Part shown: positions 7,214 through 14,975 of the stretch, piece after piece | Layout: every line of letters begins with the position of its first letter | How positions within the stretch are numbered: position 1 is the first letter of the stretch | NCBI GenBank assembly: GCA_963772975.1 | Contig: CAVYZH010000010.1 | Span: forward strand, 806,001-870,000 | Source of the DNA: AC-32 sp963772975 | Lineage (GTDB): Bacteria > Actinomycetota > Thermoleophilia > Gaiellales > Gaiellaceae | Length of the DNA stretch: 64,000 bases | Direction: 5' to 3' | Program-made: the position numbers and the translations under genes | The notes under the pieces: model-generated | What the model saw: only the letters and a program-made list of their open reading frames with translations | Database searches by the model: none | Told to the model about the DNA's origin: nothing

Positions 7214-7435
7214 GTGGTTCAGCTCTTTGCGGTCATCCAGGTTCTCATCGCGGCGGCCCTCGTCGGCCTGATCCTGATGCACTCGGGCCGCGACGCCGGC
7301 CTGGGCGGGATGGGCTTCACGCCGGCCTCGCAGGGCGGCACGCACATCGTCGAACGGAACCTGACGCGCCTGACGATCTTCGTCGCGATCCTGTTCGCGG
7401 CGAACACGATCCTGCTCTTCCACCTGCTCAAGTAG
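7214..7435 (+). CDS. secG: Preprotein translocase subunit SecG
   Basis: The 73-residue protein has two hydrophobic helices (residues about 4-22 and 50-70) separated by G-R-D-A-G-L-G-G-M-G-F-T-P, a Gly-rich loop typical of SecG. SecG assists SecYE/SecA in moving proteins across the cytoplasmic membrane. The start is GTG at 7214; a weak TACCCT sits upstream and there is no Shine-Dalgarno site. A lipoprotein gene begins on the next base after its stop. Confidence 0.85.
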   Translation: MVQLFAVIQVLIAAALVGLILMHSGRDAGLGGMGFTPASQGGTHIVERNLTRLTIFVAILFAANTILLFHLLK

Positions 7436-8611
7436 GTGCGAGGGCGCCGGGCCGCGGCGCTCGCCGTGCTCGCTCTGGCGGCCGCGGGCTGCTCGTCGTC
7501 GTCCGAGCCGAAACGGGCTGCTCCGCTGCCGGTGAGCGGGCCGCCGAAGCTGATCCGGGTCGCGCTCGCCGACCTGCTCTGGCCGCTCGAGCCGGAGCGT
7601 GCGAAGACGCGGGACGAGCTCGTCGTCGCGCGGATGCTGTTCTCGACGCCGCTGCGCACGGACGTCTCTGGGCGGCTGCGACCGGGCCTGTGCACGAGCT
7701 GGCACGCGACCGCCTCGAGCTGGCGCCTGCGCTGCAGGCATGCGGGTGCGATCGCGACGCGGCTGCGCCCTACGTGGCAGGCAACGGCCCTGGACGAGCA
7801 CACGCTGGTCGTTCGGACGACCGACCCCGACCTGCCGCTCAAGCTGACCGAGGTTGCATACGCCCCGCCGGGCGTGCCCGGGCCGTTTCGGCTGATCTCG
7901 GCGAGCCCGGCGAGGATCGTGGCGGAGCGCAACGGCGTGCGCATGGAGCTGCGCAAGCTCGAGCCCTTCTACGCGCTGCGCCTCTTCCGCGCGGGAAAGC
8001 TCGACGAGGCGCCGGTGCCGCTCGGCGACATCCGCGCCACGAAGCTCGATCCGCAACTCGCGCCCGCGCTGCGCGTCCGTCGTCTGCTCGCGGCTGACGC
8101 TGTCATCTTCGACCGGTCGGTTCCCCGCAAGCTTCGCAAGGTCTACGACGACACCGCGGATCGCGCCGACTACCAGGCACTGGTGCCCGAGTTCGAGGCG
8201 CCCCCGGCCGAGGATCTCCACAACCGCGGCAAGCCGAGCGCCTCGCAGGCCGCGATCGCGCTGCGTGACGCGAAGAAGCGGATCCCCTCGCTGCCCAAGC
8301 TCGCAGTGGGCTTCGCGCCAGGGTCCGACCCGACGCTCGCATACGGAACGAACCTGCTCGTCGCCGCCTGGCGCGACCTCGGCCTCGGCGCGCACATCGG
8401 CGGCAACGACGCTGAGCTCGTGCGCCTAGCTGCCGCGTACCCGAAGCTGTCGGCGCTGACGCCGTACGGGCGGGCGAACGCCCTCGTCCCGATCGCCTGG
8501 GTCGCCGATGCCCGCCTCGTCTCGCCCCGACTAGACGGCTGGCGCGAGGACGAGCTCGGCTCGGTCGACTACGGCGAGGTCACACTCCGGGGCCAGAGCC
8601 GACGCCGGTGA
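7436..8611 (+). CDS. Lipoprotein resembling an oligopeptide-binding (SBP_bac_5) protein
   Basis: The 391-residue protein has a short basic N-terminus, a hydrophobic stretch and a lipobox L-A-L-A-A-A-G-C with C19 as the predicted lipidated cysteine. The rest contains D-L-L-W-P-L-E-P and L-R-P-G-L-C-T-S-W patterns seen in peptide-binding ABC lipoproteins, but it is shorter than the usual 500-550 residues and no transporter genes adjoin it. It starts at GTG directly after the secG stop. A degenerate or specialised peptide-binding protein is the best guess. Its end overlaps the convergent pmbA gene by 32 bases. Confidence 0.6.
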   Translation: MRGRRAAALAVLALAAAGCSSSSEPKRAAPLPVSGPPKLIRVALADLLWPLEPERAKTRDELVVARMLFSTPLRTDVSGRLRPGLCTSWHATASSWRLRCRHAGAIATRLRPTWQATALDEHTLVVRTTDPDLPLKLTEVAYAPPGVPGPFRLISASPARIVAERNGVRMELRKLEPFYALRLFRAGKLDEAPVPLGDIRATKLDPQLAPALRVRRLLAADAVIFDRSVPRKLRKVYDDTADRADYQALVPEFEAPPAEDLHNRGKPSASQAAIALRDAKKRIPSLPKLAVGFAPGSDPTLAYGTNLLVAAWRDLGLGAHIGGNDAELVRLAAAYPKLSALTPYGRANALVPIAWVADARLVSPRLDGWREDELGSVDYGEVTLRGQSRRR

Positions 8612-9938
8612 CGTCGAAGCGCGCGGTCGCGACCGCCGGTGAGAGCAGCCCGGTCGGGTAGCGCTCGTCGTAGTACGCGTTTTGGTTGATCAGGACGGGC
8701 TCGCGGGTCAGTCCGGGCAGCTCGGCCAGCAGCTGCGGCACCGAGACGGTGAAGCGCAAGTTGACGAGCGGGTCGGCAATCTTGCCGCCGCGGATGCGGA
8801 ACGTCCCGTCGCGCGTCATCCCGGTCACGATCCCCTCGCGCGGGTCGACGATGCTCAGGTAGTGGAGGCGCGTGACGTAGATGCCCTCGCCGACGAGCTC
8901 CGCCAGCTGCTCTGGCGACTCGGCCTCCCCGCCCGCGACCGAGAGCGAGATCGGGAGCGGGCCCCAGTGGCGGAGCGAGCTCGGCGGCGCGTGCCCGGTC
9001 GTCTCCTGCCCGCTGCCCGCACGCTCGGCGCTGGTGCGGTCCCAGACGACGCCGGTGAGCACGCCGTCCTGGACGAGCTCCACGCGCCGCCTGGGGACGC
9101 CCTCGAAGTCGAACGCCTTCGGCAACCCGCGCGCGTCGAGCGCGTCGTCGGCGAGCGAGAAGCGCTCGTCGAAGACCTGCTGGCCGAGCTTGTCGAAGGC
9201 GTAGCTCCGCTCCTCGACCAGCCCGAGCGCGCTGAAGGCGTCGTACGAGAAGTAGGCGAGCAGCTCGGCAAAGGCAGGCGCCTCGAGCACCGCCGGGTAC
9301 GAGCCCGGCTCGAGCTCGACCGCGCCGCGCGTCAGCGCCGCCTTCTCGTTCGCCTCGACGGCTGCGGCCGCGGGGTCGACGTCGGCGAGCCGCCAGCCCG
9401 TGCGCTCCGCGTAGCCCGACGCACCGTCGACCGCGGCCAGCGCGAGTGCGGCGACGTCGGTCATCGTCTGCTCCACCGCGAGCCCCGTGCTCGAGGCGAT
9501 CGCGATCCCGGTGACGCCGCTCGTGACGAAGCCGTAGAGGTCGCGCTCCGAGGCGTCGATTGCCGCGGCCGCGAGCCGGGCCTGGTCTTCGGCGCCGAGC
9601 GCGGCCGTGTCCACGTCGTAGCCCTCGACCGGGGGAGGCTCGGCTGCCGGCGCCAGCCCCGGGAAGTCGGGGTCGGGCGGGGCGTTGTCCGCCGCCTCGG
9701 CGGCGCGCGCGGCGAGCGCCCGCAGGCCCTCGTCGTCGGTGCGGTTCCCCTTCGCGATCCCGAGCTGGCCGTCGCGGACGACCTGCAGCTCGACGGTCTC
9801 GTTCTCGATCAGCGTCGGCTGGTGCACCTCCGAGCGGGCGAAGCGCGCCATCCCCGAGCGCTCGCTCTGCACGAGCGCGAGCGCCTCGTCGCCCTCGACG
9901 GCCTGCAGCGCTCTCCCCGCGAGCTCGAGCGCGCTCAC
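8580..9938 (-). CDS. pmbA: TldE/PmbA-family protease partner
   Basis: The 452-residue protein has the N-terminal domain with R-S-G-M-A-R-F-A and the C-terminal signature L-V-N-L-R-F-T-V-S-V-P-Q-L-L. PmbA (TldE) pairs with TldD to form a protease that processes modified peptides and degrades unfolded peptides; only the TldD partner carries the metal site, and none is visible here. It begins at GTG 9938, overlapping the tldD stop by 4 bases (GTGA), so the two are made together. Lengths are normal for the pair. Confidence 0.87.
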   Translation of the reverse strand: MSALELAGRALQAVEGDEALALVQSERSGMARFARSEVHQPTLIENETVELQVVRDGQLGIAKGNRTDDEGLRALAARAAEAADNAPPDPDFPGLAPAAEPPPVEGYDVDTAALGAEDQARLAAAAIDASERDLYGFVTSGVTGIAIASSTGLAVEQTMTDVAALALAAVDGASGYAERTGWRLADVDPAAAAVEANEKAALTRGAVELEPGSYPAVLEAPAFAELLAYFSYDAFSALGLVEERSYAFDKLGQQVFDERFSLADDALDARGLPKAFDFEGVPRRRVELVQDGVLTGVVWDRTSAERAGSGQETTGHAPPSSLRHWGPLPISLSVAGGEAESPEQLAELVGEGIYVTRLHYLSIVDPREGIVTGMTRDGTFRIRGGKIADPLVNLRFTVSVPQLLAELPGLTREPVLINQNAYYDERYPTGLLSPAVATARFDVTGVGSGPGV

Positions 9939-11368
9939 GCCTTGAAGCCGACCTGCACGTTGCGGAAGCGGGCGGGCGAGGCGCCGTGCGAGACGTGCGC
10001 GTGCTGTCCGGGCTGGCCCTTGCCGCAGTTGGTCAGCCCGTGCAGGCGCCACTCGGCGGGGCCGCCGACGGCGTCGAGGGAGCCCCAGAAGACCGGCGTC
10101 TGGCCGGTGTAGGTCGCGTCGCGCAGCATCCGGCCGAGCACACCGCCCTTGATCTCCCAGGCCACCTGCGTCCCGAACTGGAAGTTGAGCCGCTTGTCGT
10201 CGATCGACCAGCTCTTGTTCGTCTGCAGGAAGATGCCGTCGTCCACGTCGGCGAGCAGCTCGTCGAGCGAGCCCTCACCCGGCTCGAGGTGGAGGTTCGT
10301 CATCCGTACGAGCGGCATGCGGTTCCAGCTGTCCGCGCGCATCGAGCCGCCCGAGCCACTGCCGATCCGGGCCGCCGTCTCGCGTGAGGTGAGGAAGCCG
10401 CTGAGGATGCCTTCGCGGACGATGGGCTCGCGGCCGGCGGGAACGCCTTCGTCGTCGAAGCCGAAGGCGCCGAGGCCGCCGGGCGTGGTCGAGTCGGCGG
10501 TGATGCTCATGTGCTCGGAGCCGTAGCGCAGCGAGCCGAGGTCGTCCGGCTTGACGAAGCTCGTGCCCGCGTAGGCGGCCTCGGTGCCGTAGACGCGGTC
10601 GAGCTCGGTCGGGTGGCCGACCGACTCGTGCACCTGCAACGCCATCTGCTCGTCGTCGATCACGACGGTCGTCACTCCCGACGGACACGGCTCCGCGCGT
10701 ACGAGCTGGGCAGCCTGCTCGCCGACGCGGGGCGCCTCGTGCTCGAGACCGAGCGACTCGACGTACTCCCAGCCGCCTTGCGAGCTCGAGCCCCCGTGGG
10801 CGCTCGGGTAGCTGCGGATCTGCGTGACCCCGTCGCGGGCGGCCAGCGCGTCGATCCCGCCGCCGCACTCGACCAGGTCCTGCTCGGTCGAGGCACCCTC
10901 CGAGGAGACGAAGAACTTCAGCTCGCGCTGCGCCCGGACGGAGGCCGACGTGACGTTGACGTCCTCGTGGGCGAGCGCCTGCTCGGCGCGCAGGCAGAGG
11001 TCGACCTTGTCGGCGATCGGGACCGAGAACGGGTCGCGCTCGACCTGCGTGCGGAACTCCCCGCGCGCCGGCTCGAGCGGGGCCAGCTCCCGGCTGTGCC
11101 CGCCCGGGGCGGCCTTCGCGAACGCGACCGCCTTGCCGGCCGCCGCCTCCGCGCCGCGCTGGTCGAGCCGCCGGTCGCAGGCGAAGCCCCAGGCGCCCCC
11201 GACGAGCACGCGCACGCCGATGCCTTCGCTCTCCTGGTCGTCGAGCCGCTCGACGCGGCCGTTCCTCGTTCCGACCACCTGTGAGCGACGCAAGACGACG
11301 CGCGCGTCTGCGTACGAGGCCCCGGCGCCGAGTGCGGCGGCCACGGCGTGCTCACAAAGCTCCCGCAA
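9935..11368 (-). CDS. tldD: TldD-family zinc metalloprotease
   Basis: The 477-residue protein carries the TldD metal motif H-E-S-V-G-H (H247, E248, H252) and the late T-N-C-G-K-G-Q-P segment supplying the cysteine ligand. It forms a heterodimer with the downstream PmbA and cleaves unstructured or modified peptides in the cytoplasm; TldDE matures several peptide antibiotics in other bacteria. The frame opens at TTG 11368, with TAATGT eight bases further upstream, so the transcript may be leaderless; a GTG eight codons on is an alternative start. Confidence 0.88.
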   Translation of the reverse strand: MRELCEHAVAAALGAGASYADARVVLRRSQVVGTRNGRVERLDDQESEGIGVRVLVGGAWGFACDRRLDQRGAEAAAGKAVAFAKAAPGGHSRELAPLEPARGEFRTQVERDPFSVPIADKVDLCLRAEQALAHEDVNVTSASVRAQRELKFFVSSEGASTEQDLVECGGGIDALAARDGVTQIRSYPSAHGGSSSQGGWEYVESLGLEHEAPRVGEQAAQLVRAEPCPSGVTTVVIDDEQMALQVHESVGHPTELDRVYGTEAAYAGTSFVKPDDLGSLRYGSEHMSITADSTTPGGLGAFGFDDEGVPAGREPIVREGILSGFLTSRETAARIGSGSGGSMRADSWNRMPLVRMTNLHLEPGEGSLDELLADVDDGIFLQTNKSWSIDDKRLNFQFGTQVAWEIKGGVLGRMLRDATYTGQTPVFWGSLDAVGGPAEWRLHGLTNCGKGQPGQHAHVSHGASPARFRNVQVGFKA

Positions 11369-11415
11369 GGGCGCCTACATTAGTGCGCGGCCGGGGTGGG
11401 AACGGAAGGCGTGGC

Positions 11416-11421
11416 TACAAT
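11416..11421 (+). promoter_or_regulatory. -10 box of the tRNA-Leu promoter
   Basis: TACAAT lies 9 bases before the mature 5' end of the tRNA at 11431; the rnpB promoter has the identical hexamer. No good -35 hexamer is visible at the expected distance. Confidence 0.55.
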
Positions 11422-11430
11422 GCCCGGCGC

Positions 11431-11516
<86 letters not shown>

Positions 11517-11524
11517 TGCACACG

Positions 11525-11549
11525 GCGGCCGCGAGAGCGGCCGCTTTTT
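11525..11549 (+). terminator. Intrinsic terminator after tRNA-Leu
   Basis: GCGGCCGC (11525-11532) pairs with GCGGCCGC (11537-11544) around a GAGA loop and is followed by TTTTT, 9 bases after the tRNA. Confidence 0.85.
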
Positions 11550-11554
11550 CATAC

Positions 11555-11593
11555 TTGACGAATGCCGCGTTAAGATGTATCTTTGCGATACAT
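11555..11593 (+). promoter_or_regulatory. padR promoter overlapped by a PadR-box palindrome
   Basis: TTGACG (11555-11560), a 17-base spacer and TATCTT (11578-11583) form a near-consensus promoter; the ATG at 11592 is 8 bases after the -10, so the message is leaderless. ATGTATC (11575-11581) and GATACAT (11587-11593) form a perfect palindrome with the ATGT-N-ACAT ends of PadR operators. It covers the -10 region and reaches into the start codon, so the PadR product probably represses itself. Confidence 0.7.
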
Positions 11594-12125
11594 GAAGCAG
11601 ACAGCGGTGACCCCGGTGATCCTCGGCCTCCTCTCGCTCGGCGCGCGCTCGGGCTACGACATCAAGAACGCGGTCGACAGCTCGACACGCTTCTTCTGGG
11701 CGGCGAGCTACGGCCAGATCTACCCCGAGCTGCGCCGCCTCGAGGCCGAAGGGCTGATCGCCGGCGAGGACTCGCCGAACGGCAGCCGCGAGCGCCGTGT
11801 CTACAAGCTCACGGCCGCGGGCCGCAAGGCGCTGACCGAGTGGCTGCTCGGCCGCACCGTCACGATCGAGCTGCGCGACGAGTCGCTGCTGCGGCTCTTC
11901 TTCGCGGACGCCCTGCCCCGCGAGCAGGCGCTCGGGCTCCTCGAGGGACGCAAGCGCGGCCACGAGGAGTATCTGGCGGTTCTTCACGAGATCGACGCGC
12001 GGCCCGGCGACGACCCGGAGTTCGTCAACCTCGTCCTGCGCTGGGGAATTGCCTTCAATGAATGGGGAGCACAGTGGTGCCAGGAACAGCTGGAGCGCTT
12101 GCAGAGCGAGATGACGCCGGCCTGA
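11592..12125 (+). CDS. PadR-family transcriptional regulator
   Basis: The 177-residue protein has the PadR winged-helix signature at residues about 6-80, including L-G-L-L-S-L-G-A-R-S-G-Y-D-I-K and Y-P-E-L-R-R-L-E-A-E-G-L-I. A C-terminal helical Vir_C-like dimerisation domain occupies residues about 95-175. PadR proteins repress genes for stress response, transport or metabolism, often binding aromatic ligands. It sits directly behind its own palindromic operator, and its stop codon overlaps the next, membrane-protein frame in CTGA, suggesting that the two are co-expressed and that the membrane protein is a target of regulation. Confidence 0.87.
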   Translation: MKQTAVTPVILGLLSLGARSGYDIKNAVDSSTRFFWAASYGQIYPELRRLEAEGLIAGEDSPNGSRERRVYKLTAAGRKALTEWLLGRTVTIELRDESLLRLFFADALPREQALGLLEGRKRGHEEYLAVLHEIDARPGDDPEFVNLVLRWGIAFNEWGAQWCQEQLERLQSEMTPA

Positions 12126-12730
12126 CCGCACCGACCGTCTGGGGCGTCCTGATGACCGGGCTCCCAGGCTTCCTGCGGGAAGGGTTCCTGCCGCTCGGCG
12201 CGTTCTACGCCGGACTGCGGCTCGACGGGCTCGCGGCCGGAATCGTCGCCGCAGCGCTCGCGTCGGTCTTGATCTACGTCTACGAGCGCCGGGCCGGGCG
12301 CGATGCCTTGCTCGTCAGGATCTCGCTCGGCTTCGTCGTCGTGCAATCGATCGTCGGGCTCGCCGCGGACAGCGCGACGGTCTATCTGGCTCAGCCGGTG
12401 CTGCTCGCGGCGGCGTGGGGGCTCGCGTTCTGGGTGTCGATCCCGCTCGGCCGGCCGCTTGCAGGCGCCCTTGCTTGCGCGTGGTACCCGTTCCCCCGCT
12501 GGCTCAAGGAGAGCCCGGACTTCAAGCGTGTCTACGCCGTCGAGTCGGTCGTCTGGGGCGCATACTTCCTCGCCCGCAGCGCGCTGCGGTTCGTCCTGCT
12601 CCTGGAGGGGAGCCTCGAGACCTTCCTGGTGGTCGTCTTCCTCACGGGAACGCCGGTGATGCTCGTGCTGCTCGCGTGGTCGATCCGCTACGCGATCCGC
12701 GGCCTGGCGGATGCCGAGCCGCCTGCTTGA
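12122..12730 (+). CDS. Polytopic membrane protein of the VC0807-like type
   Basis: About 202 residues with roughly five to six hydrophobic helices. Conserved-looking features include G-F-L-R-E-G-F-L-P-L-G-A-F-Y-A-G, Y-V-Y-E-R-R-A-G-R and W-Y-P-F-P near the middle, as I recall them from VC0807-like septation or transport-related membrane proteins; function is unknown. The frame has no ATG or GTG at the expected N-terminus. CTG at 12122 overlaps the padR TGA (CTGA) and gives the natural length, while ATG 12152 (ten codons later) and ATG 12062 (inside padR) are the alternatives. It is probably co-transcribed with and controlled by PadR. Confidence 0.65.
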   Translation: MTAPTVWGVLMTGLPGFLREGFLPLGAFYAGLRLDGLAAGIVAAALASVLIYVYERRAGRDALLVRISLGFVVVQSIVGLAADSATVYLAQPVLLAAAWGLAFWVSIPLGRPLAGALACAWYPFPRWLKESPDFKRVYAVESVVWGAYFLARSALRFVLLLEGSLETFLVVVFLTGTPVMLVLLAWSIRYAIRGLADAEPPA

Positions 12731-12762
12731 CGCCGTCCGGAAGGACGGCTACGCTCGGTTGG

Positions 12763-12776
12763 CGAACATACGTTCG
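12763..12776 (+). promoter_or_regulatory. LexA-binding SOS box
   Basis: CGAACATACGTTCG is a perfect palindrome matching the Gram-positive SOS box CGAAC-N4-GTTCG. It lies 30 bases upstream of the lexA ATG, so LexA should repress itself. Confidence 0.92.
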
Positions 12777-12806
12777 TTCCCGCCAACAACTCCCGAGGTG
12801 TCCTCG

Positions 12807-13430
12807 ATGCTGACCGGCAGACAGCAGGAGATCTGGAAGTACCTGACCGACTACGTCGACGCGCACGGCTACCCGCCCACGGTGCGCGAGATCGGCGAGG
12901 CGGTCGGGCTTGCCTCGCCCTCGACGGTGCACGCCCACCTGGCGAACCTCGAGCGGGCCGGCCTGATCAAGCGCGACCCGACCAAGCCGCGGGCGCTCGA
13001 GCTGCGGCGCGATCCCAAGCCCATCGCCGCGCAGGCCGAGGACGTCCACCGGCTGCCGCTGATCGGCGAGATCGCCGCCGGCGGCCCGCTGCTCGCCGAC
13101 CAGAACGTCGAGGACTACCTCGCCGTGCCGGAGCCGCTCGCGCACGGAGGCGAGGAGTTCCTGCTCCGGGTCAAGGGCGACTCGATGATCAACGCCGGGA
13201 TCCTCGAAGGCGACCTGGTTGTCGTGCGCCGCGCGCAGACCGCGAAGGACGGCCAGATCGTGGTCGCGCTCGCGGGCGACGACGAAACCGCGGAGGAGGC
13301 GACCGTGAAGCGGTTCTTCCGCGAGAACGGCCGCGTCCGCCTGCAGCCCGAGAACGACGAGCTCGAGCCGATCTACGCCGATCACGTCCAGGTGTTGGGC
13401 GTCGTGACGGGGGTCTTCCGGACGCTGTGA
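12807..13430 (+). CDS. lexA: SOS repressor LexA
   Basis: The 207-residue protein has the N-terminal winged helix (L-T-G-R-Q-Q-E-I-W, then S-P-S-T-V-H-A-H-L recognition helix) and a C-terminal S24 peptidase domain. The autocleavage bond is A91-G92 in I-A-A-G-G, and the catalytic dyad is S126 in K-G-D-S-M and K168 in A-T-V-K-R. LexA represses DNA-damage genes until RecA filaments trigger self-cleavage. ATG 12807 was chosen because a GAGG site lies 9 bases upstream and it gives the usual M-L-T-x-R-Q start. It overlaps the next gene by 4 bases (GTGA). Confidence 0.96.
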   Translation: MLTGRQQEIWKYLTDYVDAHGYPPTVREIGEAVGLASPSTVHAHLANLERAGLIKRDPTKPRALELRRDPKPIAAQAEDVHRLPLIGEIAAGGPLLADQNVEDYLAVPEPLAHGGEEFLLRVKGDSMINAGILEGDLVVVRRAQTAKDGQIVVALAGDDETAEEATVKRFFRENGRVRLQPENDELEPIYADHVQVLGVVTGVFRTL

Positions 13431-13608
13431 GCTCGGTCGCCCCGCTCAACCGCACGCTCGAGCAGGAGCTGAACGCGCTCCTGCGCGGCGTGAACCTCGA
13501 ATGCCTGGTGTGCGGGGAGTTCGTCCTGCACTGCGCCGACGGGATCGTCTGTCCCGAGTGCCGGGCGGACTACGGTGAGGCGGCGGAACCGCGGCTACAA
13601 TTGGACTC

Positions 13609-13621
<13 letters not shown>
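13427..13621 (+). CDS. Small zinc-ribbon protein downstream of lexA
   Basis: The 64-residue protein has two cysteine pairs, E-C-L-V-C-G and V-C-P-E-C, spaced about 15 residues apart, the layout of a treble-clef or zinc-ribbon finger. It starts at GTG overlapping the lexA stop (GTGA) and is presumably expressed with it as part of the SOS response. The function is unknown. Its last 13 bases overlap the 5' end of RNase P RNA, and the rnpB -10 box lies inside its coding sequence. Confidence 0.65.
13596..13601 (+). promoter_or_regulatory. -10 box of the rnpB promoter
   Basis: TACAAT is followed by 7 bases and the G at 13609, where the P1 helix of RNase P RNA begins. It lies within the small zinc-ribbon gene. 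Confidence 0.65.
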
Positions 13622-13925
<304 letters not shown>

Positions 13926-13930
13926 TACCG

Positions 13931-13957
13931 GAAAGCCCCGCTGACGCGGGGCTTTCC
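13931..13957 (+). terminator. Intrinsic terminator after rnpB
   Basis: GAAAGCCCCGC (13931-13941) pairs perfectly with GCGGGGCTTTC (13946-13956) around a TGAC loop, 5 bases after the RNA end. Confidence 0.8.
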
Positions 13958-14003
13958 CATTCTCTAGCCTTGCGCCGGTGTCCGCGCCGCAGTCGAACTC
14001 CCG

Positions 14004-14918
14004 ATGAGCGACAAGCCGATCCTCGTCACCGGCGCGCACCGCTCGGGCACAACCTGGGTAGGGAAGATGCTCGCGCTCGCGCCCGGCATCGCCTACGTCC
14101 ACGAGCCCTTCAGCCCGAAGGCGCCGAAAGGGCTCAGCCCTGCAGGCTTCGAGCGCTACTTCACGGTCGTCACGTCCGCGAACGAGCGCCGCTATCGCGA
14201 CGGTGTCAAGCGTGCGCTCGATCTCCAGTACGACATTGGGGCCCAAGTGCGGTCGGCGCGGAACTGGCGCGACATCGTTCGCATCCCGCGCGACTACCGA
14301 CGTCTCCGTCGTAGGCGGGGGTCGGGGCGAAGGCCGCTGATGAAGGACCCGATCGCGTTGCTGTCGGCAGAGTGGCTCGCCGAAAGCTTCGGGATGGACG
14401 TCGTGGTCCTGATCCGCCACCCGGCCGCCTTCGCGGCGAGCCTGAAGCGGCTCGGCTGGAAGCACAGCTTCGCGACCTTCATCCAGGACGGGGGCGTGCC
14501 CGAGGTGGTGCGGCCGTATGAGGCCGAGATCCGTGAGCAGGCGGAGCGGCCGGGCGAGATCATGGCCCAGGCCGCGCTCCTCTGGCGGTTGCTCTACAAC
14601 GCTGTCGACGGGTACCGCGACCGTCATCCTGATTGGGCGTTCGTGCGGCACGAGGATGCCTCCGCTGAGCCTGTCGCCACCTTCGAGCGCCTCTACGCCC
14701 GGCTCGGGCTCGACTTCACGCCGGCTGCGCGCGAGGCGATCGCCCGTGCGAGCGCGCCGGAAAACCCGGCCGCGCTGGCGACGCCGTATGCGGTCGAGCT
14801 CGACAGCGCCGCCAGCCTCGGCCGTTGGCGCGACGACCTCACCGCCGAGGAGGTCGAGACGCTGCGTGAGCGGACGCGGGACGTCTGGCCGCGCTTCTAC
14901 TCGGACGAGGACTGGTAG
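14004..14918 (+). CDS. Sulfotransferase-family protein
   Basis: The 304-residue protein has the PAPS-binding P-loop near its N-terminus, V-T-G-A-H-R-S-G-T-T-W-V-G-K-M-L (R13-S14-G15-T16-T17). Further on it has V-V-L-I-R-H-P-A-A-F-A-A-S, matching the 3'-phosphate-binding region of sulfotransferases. Such enzymes move sulfate from PAPS to a hydroxyl or amine on a glycan, lipid or small molecule; the acceptor is unknown. It lies alone between the rnpB terminator and a bidirectional terminator, so it is likely monocistronic. Confidence 0.82.
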   Translation: MSDKPILVTGAHRSGTTWVGKMLALAPGIAYVHEPFSPKAPKGLSPAGFERYFTVVTSANERRYRDGVKRALDLQYDIGAQVRSARNWRDIVRIPRDYRRLRRRRGSGRRPLMKDPIALLSAEWLAESFGMDVVVLIRHPAAFAASLKRLGWKHSFATFIQDGGVPEVVRPYEAEIREQAERPGEIMAQAALLWRLLYNAVDGYRDRHPDWAFVRHEDASAEPVATFERLYARLGLDFTPAAREAIARASAPENPAALATPYAVELDSAASLGRWRDDLTAEEVETLRERTRDVWPRFYSDEDW

Positions 14919-14930
14919 GCCGAAACGCAG

Positions 14931-14958
14931 AGAAGGGCCGCCCGGAGGCGGCCCTTCT
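14931..14958. terminator. Bidirectional terminator between convergent genes
   Basis: AGAAGGGCCGCC (14931-14942) pairs perfectly with 14947-14958 around CGGA. It sits between the sulfotransferase stop at 14918 and the subtilase end at 14976, so it can serve both strands. Confidence 0.8.
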
Positions 14959-14975
14959 GCGTCATGCGAGTGGTG

